DNA of 64,000 nt from Opitutaceae bacterium UBA2377 (GTDB taxonomy: Bacteria; Verrucomicrobiota; Verrucomicrobiia; Opitutales; Opitutaceae): assembly GCA_002344205.1 (NCBI GenBank), contig DDSZ01000039.1:126281-190280 (forward strand). Reading direction: 5' to 3'. Below, piece after piece: positions 1 through 8,934 of the stretch. The position numbers and the translations under genes are program-made. Under the pieces are notes generated by a model, which saw nothing but the letters and a program-made list of their open reading frames with translations, did no database searches and was not told where the DNA came from. The stretch's first letter is position 1. Every line of letters begins with the position of its first letter.

Positions 1-486
1 GCGCGCCGACAACGCCACCGGCGACGCCTGCCACTCTCCGCCCTGCACGCGGCCGTCGTTGAGCACAAGCGCCAGTTCGCCATTTAGCCGGCCCGCCCGC
101 CAGGTCCCCTCGCCCGCGAGCTTCACCGTGCCGGCGCATTCCAGCTCGGCCGGCAAGCCGGCCTCCAGCGCCGCCGCGAGCGTCCGCAGCCAGACCGCGA
201 GATCGATGGCGCCCTCCACCACCCGCCAGTCGCCGCTCTCGGGCCGCACTTCCAACTGCGCGGACAAACCCGGCGCCGCGAGCGTGAGCCTCAGGCGCGC
301 CGAAGACCCCGCGGCATCCGGCGGCCACAACGTCAGACGCCAGTCCACCGGCGCGGCGCCCGCAAATTTCCGCAACTCCAGCCGGCCGGAAAGTTCGCCC
401 ACCAGCGGCGGCATGCCCGCCGCCATGCCCGCCACCGGCCACAGCAGCACGGACAACAGCAACAGGATTCGGGTCAGACCGGGCAT
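1..486 (-). CDS. Secreted/periplasmic protein, N-terminal part (runs off the left edge)
   Basis: An open frame of 162 codons starts at the ATG read from 486 and continues past base 1 without a stop, so only the N-terminus is present. Residues 1-22 (MPGLTRILLLLSVLLWPVAG) form a typical signal peptide with a hydrophobic core. The rest is rich in Gly, Leu, Ala and Glu with alternating hydrophobic residues and motifs such as 'LSGRLELRKFAG' and 'LNGELALVLNDGRVQGGEW'. This pattern suggests beta-strand repeats like those of AsmA/YdbH-type envelope proteins. That family link is inference from composition and style; no diagnostic motif is visible. It is divergent from the acyl carrier protein gene, with about 200 bases between them. 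Confidence 0.55.
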   Translation of the reverse strand, partial: MPGLTRILLLLSVLLWPVAGMAAGMPPLVGELSGRLELRKFAGAAPVDWRLTLWPPDAAGSSARLRLTLAAPGLSAQLEVRPESGDWRVVEGAIDLAVWLRTLAAALEAGLPAELECAGTVKLAGEGTWRAGRLNGELALVLNDGRVQGGEWQASPVALSAR

Positions 487-688
487 GCAGAGGGTAGATT
501 CGAAAAAATGAAAATGGTTGCCGGCCGCACGCGCGATCGCGTTCGCCGTCGCCTGCAGTCAGATGTAACCCGTGTGCATTTGCGCGTAAAAACTTTCTAA
601 ATAATTTGCGCTGCCCGTTTGCCGACCCTCAATTCCGCCCCCTTGGCTTGCTGCGACCCCGCCGCGGCCTCAAGCCATTGCACCACTG

Positions 689-1069
689 ATGGAACCAAAA
701 ACCCAGCCCAGCCACTTCGCCGCCCCGACTCCCGCGGAATTGCTCCGGCAATTTCCCGCCCCGGTGCGGGCCAGCTACGAACGCTTCGCGGCCACCCGCG
801 ATCCGTCGGCAGCGGACGAAATCGTCATCGCCATCATGCGCGATCACGTCCCGGCGAAGCGGCAGGGCACCATCCCGCCCGTGGTCACGGATGAAATGAC
901 CCTCACCGGCGACCTCGGCATCGATTCGGTGTCGATCGCCGACGCCGTCTTCATGCTCGAGGAAGTCTTCAACGTGAACATCGCCAACAAGGAGCTCGTG
1001 CGCGTGCGCACCATCGGCGACCTCCGCGGCTTCATCCGCGCCAAGCTTGCGTCGCTGCCGGCGGCCTGA
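689..1069 (+). CDS. Acyl carrier protein with N-terminal extension
   Basis: A 126-residue protein whose C-terminal 80 residues look like an acyl carrier protein. The phosphopantetheine-attachment motif is 'LGIDSVSIADAVFMLEE', with Ser80 as the expected modified residue. It is followed by the usual acidic helix II and a final helix (IGDLRGFIRAKLA). About 40 extra residues precede the carrier domain, unlike the 87-residue housekeeping AcpP encoded near 44.7 kb. The next gene, 12 bases downstream on the same strand, is a ketosynthase, so the two probably act together in a specialised acyl-chain or polyketide-like pathway. The product is unknown. No Shine-Dalgarno sequence is obvious before the ATG. 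Confidence 0.85.
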   Translation: MEPKTQPSHFAAPTPAELLRQFPAPVRASYERFAATRDPSAADEIVIAIMRDHVPAKRQGTIPPVVTDEMTLTGDLGIDSVSIADAVFMLEEVFNVNIANKELVRVRTIGDLRGFIRAKLASLPAA

Positions 1070-1081
1070 GACGACTGCGGC

Positions 1082-2362
1082 ATGCCCCGCCAGGCCGTCA
1101 TCACCGGACTCGGTTTCATCACCTGCATCGGCAACGACCGCGCCGCGGTCACCCGCAGCCTGCGTGAAGGCCGGCACGGGCTGGAGACGGTGGAGTTCCT
1201 CGGCAACCCCGCCATCCCCGTGAAAGTGCTCGGCACGGTGAAGGACTTCACCGCCGAGAGCCCGCACTGGCGCGACTGGCGCTGGCCCGCCCGCTACGAA
1301 CTGCCGCGAGAGACGCTGCGCGGCCTCTCGCCCCACGGGCTCTACGCCCTTTGCGCCATCGAGCAGGCGCTGGCCGACGCCGGCCTCGCCCCCGCCGACA
1401 TCCGCAACGGTGCCACCGGCCTCTACTGCGCCTCCGCCGGCTCCACCCTGCTCGCACACTACCACGTCAGCCGCCTGCTCGAGGCCCGCGGCGAACGCTG
1501 CCACCCGCTGAGCGTCGTCTCCTCCATCGCCGGCACGCTCAACTTCAATCTCGCCGCGCACTACGGCATCCGTGGCGCGGTCGGCGGCTTCGTGGCCGCC
1601 TGCGCCTCGTCGAGCCACGCCCTCGGCTGCGCGCTCGACGACATCCGCCTCGGCCGCCAGCAGCGCATGATCATCGTCGGCGCCGAGGAGGCCACCGCCG
1701 GCAGCATCCTGCCCTTCCACGGCATGGGCGCGCTCTCCACCAACCCCGACCCCGCCACCGCCTCCCGCCCCTTCGACGCCGCGCGCGACGGCTTCGTTGG
1801 CGCCGCCGGCGCCGTGGCCATGATCATCGAGGAAGCCGGCTGCGCCCAACAACGCGGCGCACCCGTCTATGCCGAGTTCGCCGGCTGGGGCCAGGCCGGC
1901 GACGGCCACAGCATCGCGATCTCCCACCCCGAAGGCACCGGACTCGTGGACGCCATCCGCCGCGCGCTCGCCGACACCGCCCTCACCCCGGCCGACATCG
2001 GCTACATCAACGCCCACGCCACCTCCACCCCCGCGGGCGACCGCGCCGAGGCCGTGGCGTTGCAGACCACCTTCACCGCCGCCGGCGCCCGCCCGCGCGT
2101 CAGCAGCACCAAGGGGCTCACCGGCCACCCGCTCTCGATGGCCGGCGTCATGGAGGCCGCCTTCTGCGCGCTGGCCATCAAGGATCGCTTCATCCCCGGC
2201 AACGCCCACCTGCAAACCCCCGACGAAGCCTGCGCCGGGCTCGACCTGCCCCGCGCCACCCTCGACGAAGCCCCCGGCAACGTCCTCAGCACCAGCAGCG
2301 GCTTCGGCGGCAGCAACGTGGCCCTGGTCCTGCGCCCGCCCAATCGTTCCTCGTTCTCCTAA
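1082..2362 (+). CDS. Beta-ketoacyl-ACP synthase (FabF/KS family), paired with orphan ACP
   Basis: A 426-residue condensing enzyme that would perform decarboxylative Claisen condensation on ACP-bound acyl chains in the cytoplasm. The thiolase-fold triad is complete: Cys174 in 'VAACASSSHALG', a His in 'INAHATSTPAGD', and a second His in 'STKGLTGHPLSMAG'. The C-terminal 'SSGFGGSNVALVL' is the usual Gly-rich end of KAS enzymes. It differs clearly from the housekeeping FabF at 43.3-44.5 kb (for example a longer 'HWRDWRWPARYELP' segment near residue 65). It lies 12 bases after the extended ACP gene, suggesting a two-gene unit. Substrate and product cannot be told from the sequence. Confidence 0.9.
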   Translation: MPRQAVITGLGFITCIGNDRAAVTRSLREGRHGLETVEFLGNPAIPVKVLGTVKDFTAESPHWRDWRWPARYELPRETLRGLSPHGLYALCAIEQALADAGLAPADIRNGATGLYCASAGSTLLAHYHVSRLLEARGERCHPLSVVSSIAGTLNFNLAAHYGIRGAVGGFVAACASSSHALGCALDDIRLGRQQRMIIVGAEEATAGSILPFHGMGALSTNPDPATASRPFDAARDGFVGAAGAVAMIIEEAGCAQQRGAPVYAEFAGWGQAGDGHSIAISHPEGTGLVDAIRRALADTALTPADIGYINAHATSTPAGDRAEAVALQTTFTAAGARPRVSSTKGLTGHPLSMAGVMEAAFCALAIKDRFIPGNAHLQTPDEACAGLDLPRATLDEAPGNVLSTSSGFGGSNVALVLRPPNRSSFS

Positions 2363-2395
2363 CCCGGATAGTTCACGGTCATGAATTCTTTAGGT

Positions 2396-2447
2396 GGAGA
2401 AACATCCGTTTTGCCTGCGGCCAAAGCAACTTTGTCGCGGTTAGGCG
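2396..2447 (+). repeat. Dispersed hairpin repeat, copy A
   Basis: This stretch just after the ketosynthase gene closely matches the reverse complement of 3928-3981. Shared blocks include GTTTTGCCTGCGG and GTCGCGGTTAG in the same order and spacing. The core TTTTGCC-TGC-GGCCAAA is a slightly imperfect hairpin here. By eye, identity over about 50 bases is roughly 80 per cent. Confidence 0.6.
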
Positions 2448-2486
2448 GCATTACCAGCGGACGACTACCCGGCGACCAAACCCAAC

Positions 2487-2520
2487 AAAAAACCCGCAAG
2501 TTCTTGGGAACCGCGGGCTT
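2487..2520 (-). terminator. Rho-independent terminator of tRNA-Phe
   Basis: Read on the minus strand, AAGCCCGC pairs with GCGGGTTT (one G-T pair) around a 15-base loop and is followed directly by six T residues. It begins only seven bases after the encoded CCA end of the tRNA, so it fits as the tRNA terminator. Confidence 0.8.
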
Positions 2521-2526
2521 TGAAAG

Positions 2527-2602
<76 letters not shown>

Positions 2603-2678
2603 GTAACAAAAGAGGCGCAGATAAAGGCCCGCGTCGCGGCGGCGTCAACGGGAATTTCACCCCCGCCGGCCGCTTCCG

Positions 2679-3734
2679 TCAAAGCAACTCCGGCGGCAGA
2701 CCCGGCAGCAGTTTCTTGATGTCCTGCACGGCATCGCGGTGGCAAACGAGGATGCCATCGGCGGTCTCCACCACCACAAGATCCTTCACCCCACACAGGG
2801 CGATGGTGCGTCCGCTGCTGAGGACAATGTTGTTGGCCGACCCGTGCACGACCACGGGGCCGCGCAGGGTGTTGCCAGCGGCATCGGCCGGCAGGTGCGC
2901 CGGCAGCGCCGTCCAGGCGCCGACATCATCCCAGTCAAACTCCGCCACAAGCGTCTCCACCGTCGCGGCCTTTTCCATGATGGCGTAGTCCACCGAGACC
3001 TTGGGCTCCAGGGTCGGGAAACGCGCCGCGAGAAACGCCGCCGCATCGCCGGCGGGAAATTCGCGGATAAAACGCGCAAGCATCGGCGTCTGCCGCTCCG
3101 CCTCCGCGAGGAAGGCATCCGCCCGCCACACGAACATGCCGGCATTCCAGGCGTGGTGGCCCCCGGCCACGTAGCGCTCGGCGGTGGCGCGGTCGGGTTT
3201 CTCCACAAAGCGCACGACACGACGGAATCCGCCGTCGCCGGCCTCGCCAAGCTCGAGGTAGCCGAAGCCCGTGGCCGGATGCGCCGGCTTGATGGCGAAG
3301 GTCAGCAGCGCGGGCGTGCCCGCCGCCCGGCTCAGCGCGGCGGCCAACTGGCGGCGGTAGGTCGCGGCATCCTTGATCAGCGCATCCGCCGGCAGCAGCG
3401 CCAGCACGCCCTCGGGATCACGCGCCCGCACCCACGCGGTGGCGAGCGCCGCCGCAGCCGCGGTGTCGCGCTTGGCGGGCTCGGCGATGATCTGCGCCGC
3501 GGGCAAAAACGGCAGGGCCGCGCGCGTGCCGGCGAGCTGCAGCTCGTTGGTCAGCACAAAGACGTTCTTAAGCGGCACCACGCCTTCCAGCCGCCGCACG
3601 GCTTCCTCGACCAGCGTGCGTTCCGAGAAAAGCTTCAGCAGGTGCTTGGGCGTGCTCCGCCGGCTCAGCGGCCAGAAGCGCTCGCCGCTGCCGCCGGCCA
3701 TGATGCAGGCATACGCTTGGGAATTTTCCGCCAT
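2679..3734 (-). CDS. manC: Mannose-1-phosphate guanylyltransferase
   Basis: A 351-residue cytoplasmic nucleotidyltransferase making GDP-mannose from mannose-1-phosphate and GTP. The N-terminal signature 'IMAGGSGERFWPLSR' followed by 'PKHLLKLF' is the nucleotide-binding loop with the conserved PK. 'RFVEKPDRATAERYV' carries the EKP motif and 'HAWNAGMFVWRADAFL' the sugar-binding segment. Length fits the single-domain enzymes, without the phosphomannose isomerase domain of longer homologues. I chose the ATG read from 3734: an upstream in-frame ATG at 3911 would add 59 residues encoded by a palindromic repeat, which is unlikely. A sugar-nucleotide epimerase follows upstream on the same strand, so both may feed polysaccharide or LPS synthesis. 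Confidence 0.92.
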   Translation of the reverse strand: MAENSQAYACIMAGGSGERFWPLSRRSTPKHLLKLFSERTLVEEAVRRLEGVVPLKNVFVLTNELQLAGTRAALPFLPAAQIIAEPAKRDTAAAAALATAWVRARDPEGVLALLPADALIKDAATYRRQLAAALSRAAGTPALLTFAIKPAHPATGFGYLELGEAGDGGFRRVVRFVEKPDRATAERYVAGGHHAWNAGMFVWRADAFLAEAERQTPMLARFIREFPAGDAAAFLAARFPTLEPKVSVDYAIMEKAATVETLVAEFDWDDVGAWTALPAHLPADAAGNTLRGPVVVHGSANNIVLSSGRTIALCGVKDLVVVETADGILVCHRDAVQDIKKLLPGLPPELL

Positions 3735-3815
3735 GCCCGGGAGTGTTGCCGCCGGCCTGCGCAGGCCAAGCGGAAACTCATGACCGGTCACGGGGCCAAC
3801 CTCAGCACCTTTTGC

Positions 3816-3888
3816 AGGAGCCTGCTGGCAGGCGATTCGGAGCGCGGGCCTGCCTCCCATGTGCGGCATCGCCTGCCAGCAGGCTCCT
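3816..3888. repeat. REP-like inverted repeat
   Basis: Two perfect 21-base arms (AGGAGCCTGCTGGCAGGCGAT at 3816-3836 and its reverse complement at 3868-3888) flank a 31-base centre. Each arm itself contains the palindrome GCCTGC-TG-GCAGGC, so this is a head-to-head pair of small hairpin elements, the arrangement typical of REP/BIME sequences. It lies between the start of the mannose-1-phosphate guanylyltransferase gene and the end of the epimerase gene. Confidence 0.85.
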
Positions 3889-3927
3889 ACATCTCGACCA
3901 AGCCTCACCACTTCTTCCCGGAACCAA

Positions 3928-3981
3928 GCATCTAACCGCGACCAGTCGCTTTTGCCGCAGGCAAAACAGATGCTGTTCTCT
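3928..3981 (-). repeat. Dispersed hairpin repeat, copy B
   Basis: The inverted counterpart of the repeat at 2396-2447. The core TTTTGCC-TGC-GGCAAAA is a perfect seven-base stem with a three-base loop on the minus strand. It lies directly after the stop codon of the epimerase gene, where it could also act as an RNA 3'-end structure. Confidence 0.6.
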
Positions 3982-3990
3982 CCGGGCGTT

Positions 3991-4923
3991 TCAGCCTACG
4001 CGGATCAGCTCGGCCAGCCCTTCGGCGACCGGCACTTGGGCGGTGAAGCCCAATTCCGCCTCGGCGCGCTCCGCCCGGCCGCGCGAATGGATGATGTCGC
4101 CCGGCCGCCCGGGCTCAAACCGCGGCGCCGGCGCCTGCGGATAATGCCGCGCAAAAATCCCCACGATCTCCAGCAGCGAAGTCGCCCGGCCCGTGCAGAT
4201 ATTGGCCGCGCCCGACCCAATCCCCGGCTGCGTCGCCGCGATGGCGTTGGCCCGCGCCACGTCGTGCACGGAGATGAAGTCGCGCGTCTGCCGGCCGTCG
4301 CCGTAGATCGTGACGCCCCTGCCCTCGCGGTAGCGGCGGTCGAAAATCGAAATCACCCCCGAGTAAGGCGAGGCCGGGTCCTGCCGCGGACCAAAGACAT
4401 TGAAGTAGCGGTGGCAGCGCACGGTCACGCCTTGCGCTGCCAGTCCAAGCAACAGGCCTTCGGCATGCAGCTTGGCCGCGCCGTAGGGACTGATCGGCGC
4501 TTTCTCGGTTTCTTCGCGGATCGGCAGATCGGTCGTGTCGCCGTAGATCGCGGCCGACGAGGCAAAGACGATGCGCCGCACCCCGTGCGCCAGCGCGGCG
4601 GCCGCCACCCGCTCCGTCGCGGTCACATTCAACCGGTGGTTCAACTCCGGATCGCGGATGCTCTCCTGCACGCTCACCAACGCGGCGAGATGGATGATCG
4701 CATCGGGCTGAAACCCGGCCGCCAGCCGGTCAACCGCATCGGCCGCCGCCACATCGGCCTCGACCAGCCGGAACGCGGACTGCCGGAGCGCGGCGGTGAG
4801 GTTGTGGCGGTGCCCGGAGCGGAAATTGTCCACCCCCAGCACGGTGTGCCCGTCCGCCAGCAGACGCTCGGTCGTGTGGCTGCCAATGAACCCGGCCGCG
4901 CCGGTGACAAGAATTCTGCCCAT
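3991..4923 (-). CDS. NAD-dependent sugar-nucleotide epimerase/dehydratase (GalE-like)
   Basis: A 310-residue extended short-chain dehydrogenase. The N-terminal '[19 protein letters not shown]' is the GxxGxxG NAD-binding turn and '[10 protein letters not shown]' the expected acidic end of beta-2. Around residue 120-150 come '[11 protein letters not shown]' and '[16 protein letters not shown]', giving the catalytic Ser/Thr-Tyr-x3-Lys set. '[11 protein letters not shown]' and '[18 protein letters not shown]' are the substrate-side motifs of UDP-glucose 4-epimerase-like enzymes. The exact sugar is not certain; UDP-glucose or UDP-GlcNAc 4-epimerisation is the best guess. The next gene on this strand makes GDP-mannose, consistent with surface polysaccharide synthesis. 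Confidence 0.88.
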   Translation of the reverse strand: MGRILVTGAAGFIGSHTTERLLADGHTVLGVDNFRSGHRHNLTAALRQSAFRLVEADVAAADAVDRLAAGFQPDAIIHLAALVSVQESIRDPELNHRLNVTATERVAAAALAHGVRRIVFASSAAIYGDTTDLPIREETEKAPISPYGAAKLHAEGLLLGLAAQGVTVRCHRYFNVFGPRQDPASPYSGVISIFDRRYREGRGVTIYGDGRQTRDFISVHDVARANAIAATQPGIGSGAANICTGRATSLLEIVGIFARHYPQAPAPRFEPGRPGDIIHSRGRAERAEAELGFTAQVPVAEGLAELIRVG

Positions 4924-5012
4924 GCACGGACGCTAGGTTTCAAACCCGACCCTTGACAAGCACCGCTGGGAATCCGGCACCACCCACCCGCCGCGTTTCC
5001 GACGAAGGCGGA

Positions 5013-5043
5013 CCTGTCCGCCGTAGCCTCGGCGAAGGCGGAT
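5013..5043. repeat. Short interspersed repeat, intergenic copy
   Basis: This 31-base stretch differs at only two positions from the stretch at 19798-19828 inside the prenyl synthase gene. It contains the partial palindrome TCCGCC...GGCGGA. It lies in the spacer between the divergent epimerase and rhamnosidase genes. Confidence 0.75.
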
Positions 5044-5108
5044 GAATGTTCCGCGACACCACCCTTGCCATGCCCGGGCGTCTCGCGTTTGGCTCGGTTC
5101 ATTCACCC

Positions 5109-7799
5109 ATGCCCGCCCCTACCCGCCCCGTTCAACTGCGTTGCAACTATTTCGAGAACCCGCTCGGCGTTCACGACCAAACTCCGCGGTTGAGCTGGCG
5201 CCTCGCCACCGACGGCCGCCGCGGCGCCCGTCAGACCGCCTACCGCATCACCGTCTCCTCCACGCGCAACGGCCGGGCCGATCTCTGGAACAGCGGCCGC
5301 GTCGCCTCGGATGCGACGACGCAAATCCCCTACGCCGGCAAGCCGCTGGCCTCGCGGCAGCGCGCCTGGTGGCAGGTCGAAGTGTGGGACGAGAAAAACC
5401 GTCGCAGCGAAAGCAGCCCGGCATTTTGGGAGACGGGCCTGCTCCACGCCGCCGACTGGCTGGGCGAATGGATCGGCTCCAGCCTCGCGGGCGGTCCCGA
5501 GGTGTCGATGCCCTCGCCCTACGTCCGCACGATTTTCAACGTGAGCCGGCAACTGGCCTCCGCACGGCTCTACGTCACCGCGCTCGGCTGCTTCGAATTC
5601 GAACTCAACGGTCGCCGCGTCGGCCGGGATGAGTTCACCCCCGGATGGACCGACTACGCCAAGCGCGTGCAATATATCGTTTACGATGTCGCGGCCCTGT
5701 TGAAACCCGGTGCCAACGCCGCCGGCGCGATCCTCGGCGACGGTTGGTATGCCGGCCGCGTGGGCTGGCGGACCCGCGGTTACTACGGCGACCGGCCCAA
5801 GCTCCGCGCCCAGTTGGTCCTCACCTACGCGGACGGCGCCACCGCCGTGGTCGCCACCGACTCCGCCTGGAAGGTCGCCTTCGGCCCCATCACCGAGAGC
5901 GACATCATGGCCGGCGAAACTTACGACGCCCGCCGCGAGCTGCCGGGTTGGAGCACCGCCGGCTACGACGACCGCGCGTGGTTGCCGGTCACGACCTTTC
6001 CCGCCCCCGCGATCGATCTCTCCCCCGTGCTTGGGCCGCCGGTGCGTGTCACCCAGGAAATCAAGCCTGTCGCCCCGCCCAAAAAACTGGAGATCTGGCC
6101 CGCGCCGGTCTGGATCTACGACCTCGGCCAAAACATGGTCGGCCGCGTCCGGCTCCGCGCCAAACTCGCCGCCGGCCAGACCGTGCGCCTGCGCTTCGCC
6201 GAGGTGCTGAACCCCGACGGCACGCTCTACACCGAGAATCTCCGCGCCGCCCGCTGCACCGATTTTTATACCGCCAAGGGCGACCCGCAGGGCGAGACGT
6301 GGGAGCCGCGTTTCACCTTCCACGGCTTCCGCTACGTCGAGCTTGAAGGCCTGCCCGGCGATCCCCTGCCCGACGCCGTCACCGGCGTCGTCCTGCACAG
6401 CGACACCCCGCGCACCGGCGATTTCTCCACGAGTGATCCGCTCATCAACCAGCTCCAGCGCAACATCGACTGGGGCCAGCGCGGCAACTTCCTCGAAGTG
6501 CCCACCGATTGCCCGCAGCGCAACGAGCGCCTCGGCTGGATGGGCGACGCCCAGGTTTTCTGCCGCACCGCCGCGTGGAACCGCGACGTCGCCGCCTTCT
6601 TCAACAAGTGGCAGCGCGACATAGCCGACGCCCAGGGCAAGGAAGGCCAGATGCCGTCCGTCGCTCCGCACATCGAAGGCGTCGGACCCGACGGTGGCCC
6701 CGCCTGGGCCGATGCGGCCGTCATCTGCCCGTGGACCATGTATCTCTGCTACGGTGACAAGGAGCTGCTCGCCCGGCACTTCGCCTCGCTGGAGAAATTC
6801 ATCGCCTACATGGAGGACCAGGCCAAGGCGCTCATCCGCTCGCACCCCGACACCAAGGTCTGGCACGGCTACGGCGACTGGCTGGCGCTCGACGGCAGCG
6901 GCAATGTCTTCGGCAACACGCCGAAGGACCTCATCGGCACGGCGCTGTTCTGCTACAGCACCGATCTCGTCGCCAAAATGGCGCGCGTGCTCGGCCGCAC
7001 CGGGGACGCCGTCCGCCATGAGAAGCTCGCCGCCCGCATCCGCCGCGCCTACCAGCAGCGCTTCCTCACGGACGACGGCGTGGCCGCCGGACTCACCCAG
7101 ACCAGCTACGTGCTGACGCTGCAGTTCGACCTCGCCCCCGCTGCGGTCCGGCCGAAGCTCATGCGCGAACTCGTCCGCGACATCGAGCAGCGCGGCTGGC
7201 AGCTCACCACCGGCTTCGTCGGCGCCTCCTACCTGCCACACGTGCTCACCCGCTTCGGCCGGAACGACGTCGCCTACAAACTGCTGCACCAGAAAAAATG
7301 GCCCTCCTGGCTTTATGCCGTCACGCAGGGCGCCACCACAATCTGGGAGCGCTGGGACGGCTGGACCAAGGAAAAGGGGTTTCAGGACAAAGGTATGAAC
7401 TCCTTCAACCATTACGCCTACGGCGCCATCGGCTCGTGGCTGTATGCCGTGGTTGCCGGCGTGGACCTCGACCCGGCGGCGCCGGCCTTCAAGCGCATCC
7501 GCCTCACACCCCGGCCCGGCGGCGAACTCACCCGCGCGCGGGGCACCCTTGACACTCCGCACGGCAAAATCGTCAGCGCGTGGAAAACCGCCGCCGGCCG
7601 TTTCGAATGGGAAGTCACCGTCCCGCCCAACGCCACCGCGACCGCCACCTTCCCGATCCCGGCCGGGTCCAAAATCACCGAAGGCCGCTCGCCACTCGCC
7701 CGCTCCGCCGGCGTTTCCGCGGTCAAAGCCGGCAAAGCCGCCACCACCTGCGAGCTCGCTGCCGGCACCTACCGGTTCACGGCGACTTGGAAAGTCTGA
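5109..7799 (+). CDS. Alpha-L-rhamnosidase, glycoside hydrolase family 78
   Basis: An 896-residue enzyme expected to release terminal alpha-L-rhamnose from plant glycans or glycosides by an inverting mechanism. The N-terminus 'LRCNYFENPLGVHDQTPRLS' is the typical Ig-like start of GH78. A beta-sandwich follows (about 150-320), then the (alpha/alpha)6 catalytic barrel (about 400-780). Key motifs are 'TDCPQRNERLGWMGDAQVF', with candidate acid Glu473, and 'GATTIWERWDGW', with candidate base Glu747. The C-terminal beta domain carries 'KRIRLTPRPGGEL'. No signal peptide is present, so it probably acts on imported oligosaccharides. An earlier in-frame ATG at 5046 follows the short repeat and gives no better N-terminus. 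Two Gfo/Idh/MocA genes follow. Confidence 0.93.
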   Translation: MPAPTRPVQLRCNYFENPLGVHDQTPRLSWRLATDGRRGARQTAYRITVSSTRNGRADLWNSGRVASDATTQIPYAGKPLASRQRAWWQVEVWDEKNRRSESSPAFWETGLLHAADWLGEWIGSSLAGGPEVSMPSPYVRTIFNVSRQLASARLYVTALGCFEFELNGRRVGRDEFTPGWTDYAKRVQYIVYDVAALLKPGANAAGAILGDGWYAGRVGWRTRGYYGDRPKLRAQLVLTYADGATAVVATDSAWKVAFGPITESDIMAGETYDARRELPGWSTAGYDDRAWLPVTTFPAPAIDLSPVLGPPVRVTQEIKPVAPPKKLEIWPAPVWIYDLGQNMVGRVRLRAKLAAGQTVRLRFAEVLNPDGTLYTENLRAARCTDFYTAKGDPQGETWEPRFTFHGFRYVELEGLPGDPLPDAVTGVVLHSDTPRTGDFSTSDPLINQLQRNIDWGQRGNFLEVPTDCPQRNERLGWMGDAQVFCRTAAWNRDVAAFFNKWQRDIADAQGKEGQMPSVAPHIEGVGPDGGPAWADAAVICPWTMYLCYGDKELLARHFASLEKFIAYMEDQAKALIRSHPDTKVWHGYGDWLALDGSGNVFGNTPKDLIGTALFCYSTDLVAKMARVLGRTGDAVRHEKLAARIRRAYQQRFLTDDGVAAGLTQTSYVLTLQFDLAPAAVRPKLMRELVRDIEQRGWQLTTGFVGASYLPHVLTRFGRNDVAYKLLHQKKWPSWLYAVTQGATTIWERWDGWTKEKGFQDKGMNSFNHYAYGAIGSWLYAVVAGVDLDPAAPAFKRIRLTPRPGGELTRARGTLDTPHGKIVSAWKTAAGRFEWEVTVPPNATATATFPIPAGSKITEGRSPLARSAGVSAVKAGKAATTCELAAGTYRFTATWKV

Positions 7800-7805
7800 G
7801 CCCTC

Positions 7806-8882
7806 ATGCCCACCCGAAAAAAATGGCGTATCGCCGGGATCAATTTCGATTTTCGGCACATGGACCATCTGCTCGCCTACGCGCACGGCGAGCCCAACGC
7901 CGAGATCGTCGGCATCGCGCACCACGATCCGCGCGAGATGCAGGATGTCATCCGCAACCTGCAGGTGCCGGCCGACCGTGTCTTCACCGATTGGCAGGCC
8001 TGCCTCGCACAGACCAAGCCCGACGTGGCCATCCTCTGCCCGGCCTACCCCGACCATGCCGAGTGGATCGAGCGGGTCGCGTCCTACGGGGTGCATGTGC
8101 TCATCGAGAAACCCTTCGCCATCAACCTGACGCAGGCCGACCGGATGATCGCCGCGATGAAAAATGCCCGTCGCCAGCTGGCGATCAACTGGCCGCTCGC
8201 CTGGTATCCGCCGCACGTCACCGCGCACCGGCTGCTGCGCGAAGGACGCATCGGCGAACTGCAGGAGGTGCATTTTTACGACGGCAACCGCGGCCCGATC
8301 CAGTCCAACCCCAAACTCGGCGCGCCTGAACCATCCCTCGCGACCAAAAAGCGCAGTTGGTTCTACGCCCCCGAGGGCGGCGGCTCGCTGATTGATTACC
8401 TCGGCTACGGCGCGACCATCGCCACTTGGTATTTTGACGGCCGCAAGCCTGATGAGATCACCGCCGTCACCGCCGCGGCCAAAGGCGTGCCGGTGGACGA
8501 GCAGAGCGTGACGATCGCCCGCTACGGCGAATGGCTTTCCACCTTCCAGACCCGGTGGGGCACCTTCACCCACCCGTGGATTCACCAGCACCAGCCGAAA
8601 TGCGGCTTCGTGCTGAAAGGCACACAGGGCACGATCGCAAACTACGACTACGAACCAACCATCCGGCTCCAGACGGCCCGTCACCCGGAAGGCCGGATTA
8701 TCCCGGTGGACAAACCCAAAAAGCCCCGGGCCAACCCCGTGCAGTATCTGCTGCACTGCCTTGAGACGGGCGCACCCATCACCGGCCCGATCTCCGTCGC
8801 CACCAGCCGCATCGGCCAGCAAATCGTGGATACCGCCGCCCGCAGTGCCAAACTCCGCAAGCCGCTGAAGTTGCTGAGATAA
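7806..8882 (+). CDS. Gfo/Idh/MocA family oxidoreductase
   Basis: A 358-residue NAD(P)-dependent dehydrogenase-type protein, six bases after the rhamnosidase gene and probably co-transcribed. The central 'VLIEKPFAINLTQADRMI' contains the conserved EKP motif, with Lys in the active site. 'WRIAGINFDFRHMDHLLAYA' replaces the classical GxGxxG cofactor loop, so nucleotide binding may be atypical. The C-terminal half has the alpha/beta domain with 'GGGSLIDYLGYGATIATWYF'. The family oxidises or reduces sugars, inositols and related polyols; the substrate cannot be assigned, but the context suggests rhamnose- or plant-glycan-derived sugars. Confidence 0.87.
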   Translation: MPTRKKWRIAGINFDFRHMDHLLAYAHGEPNAEIVGIAHHDPREMQDVIRNLQVPADRVFTDWQACLAQTKPDVAILCPAYPDHAEWIERVASYGVHVLIEKPFAINLTQADRMIAAMKNARRQLAINWPLAWYPPHVTAHRLLREGRIGELQEVHFYDGNRGPIQSNPKLGAPEPSLATKKRSWFYAPEGGGSLIDYLGYGATIATWYFDGRKPDEITAVTAAAKGVPVDEQSVTIARYGEWLSTFQTRWGTFTHPWIHQHQPKCGFVLKGTQGTIANYDYEPTIRLQTARHPEGRIIPVDKPKKPRANPVQYLLHCLETGAPITGPISVATSRIGQQIVDTAARSAKLRKPLKLLR

Positions 8883-8934
8883 CCGGCTCACCTGCGCTCA
8901 CTCCGCAACTCACAATCCGAAATCAGCAATTCTC

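Noticed and set aside
3735..3911. N-terminal extension of mannose-1-phosphate guanylyltransferase
   Set aside because: The extra 59 codons cross the REP-like element; the family N-terminus begins at the downstream ATG.
5103..8891. A 1262-codon open frame on the minus strand
   Set aside because: It is antisense to the rhamnosidase and Gfo/Idh/MocA genes. Its translation is low-complexity Gly/Ala/Val/Arg, as expected of GC-rich shadow frames.
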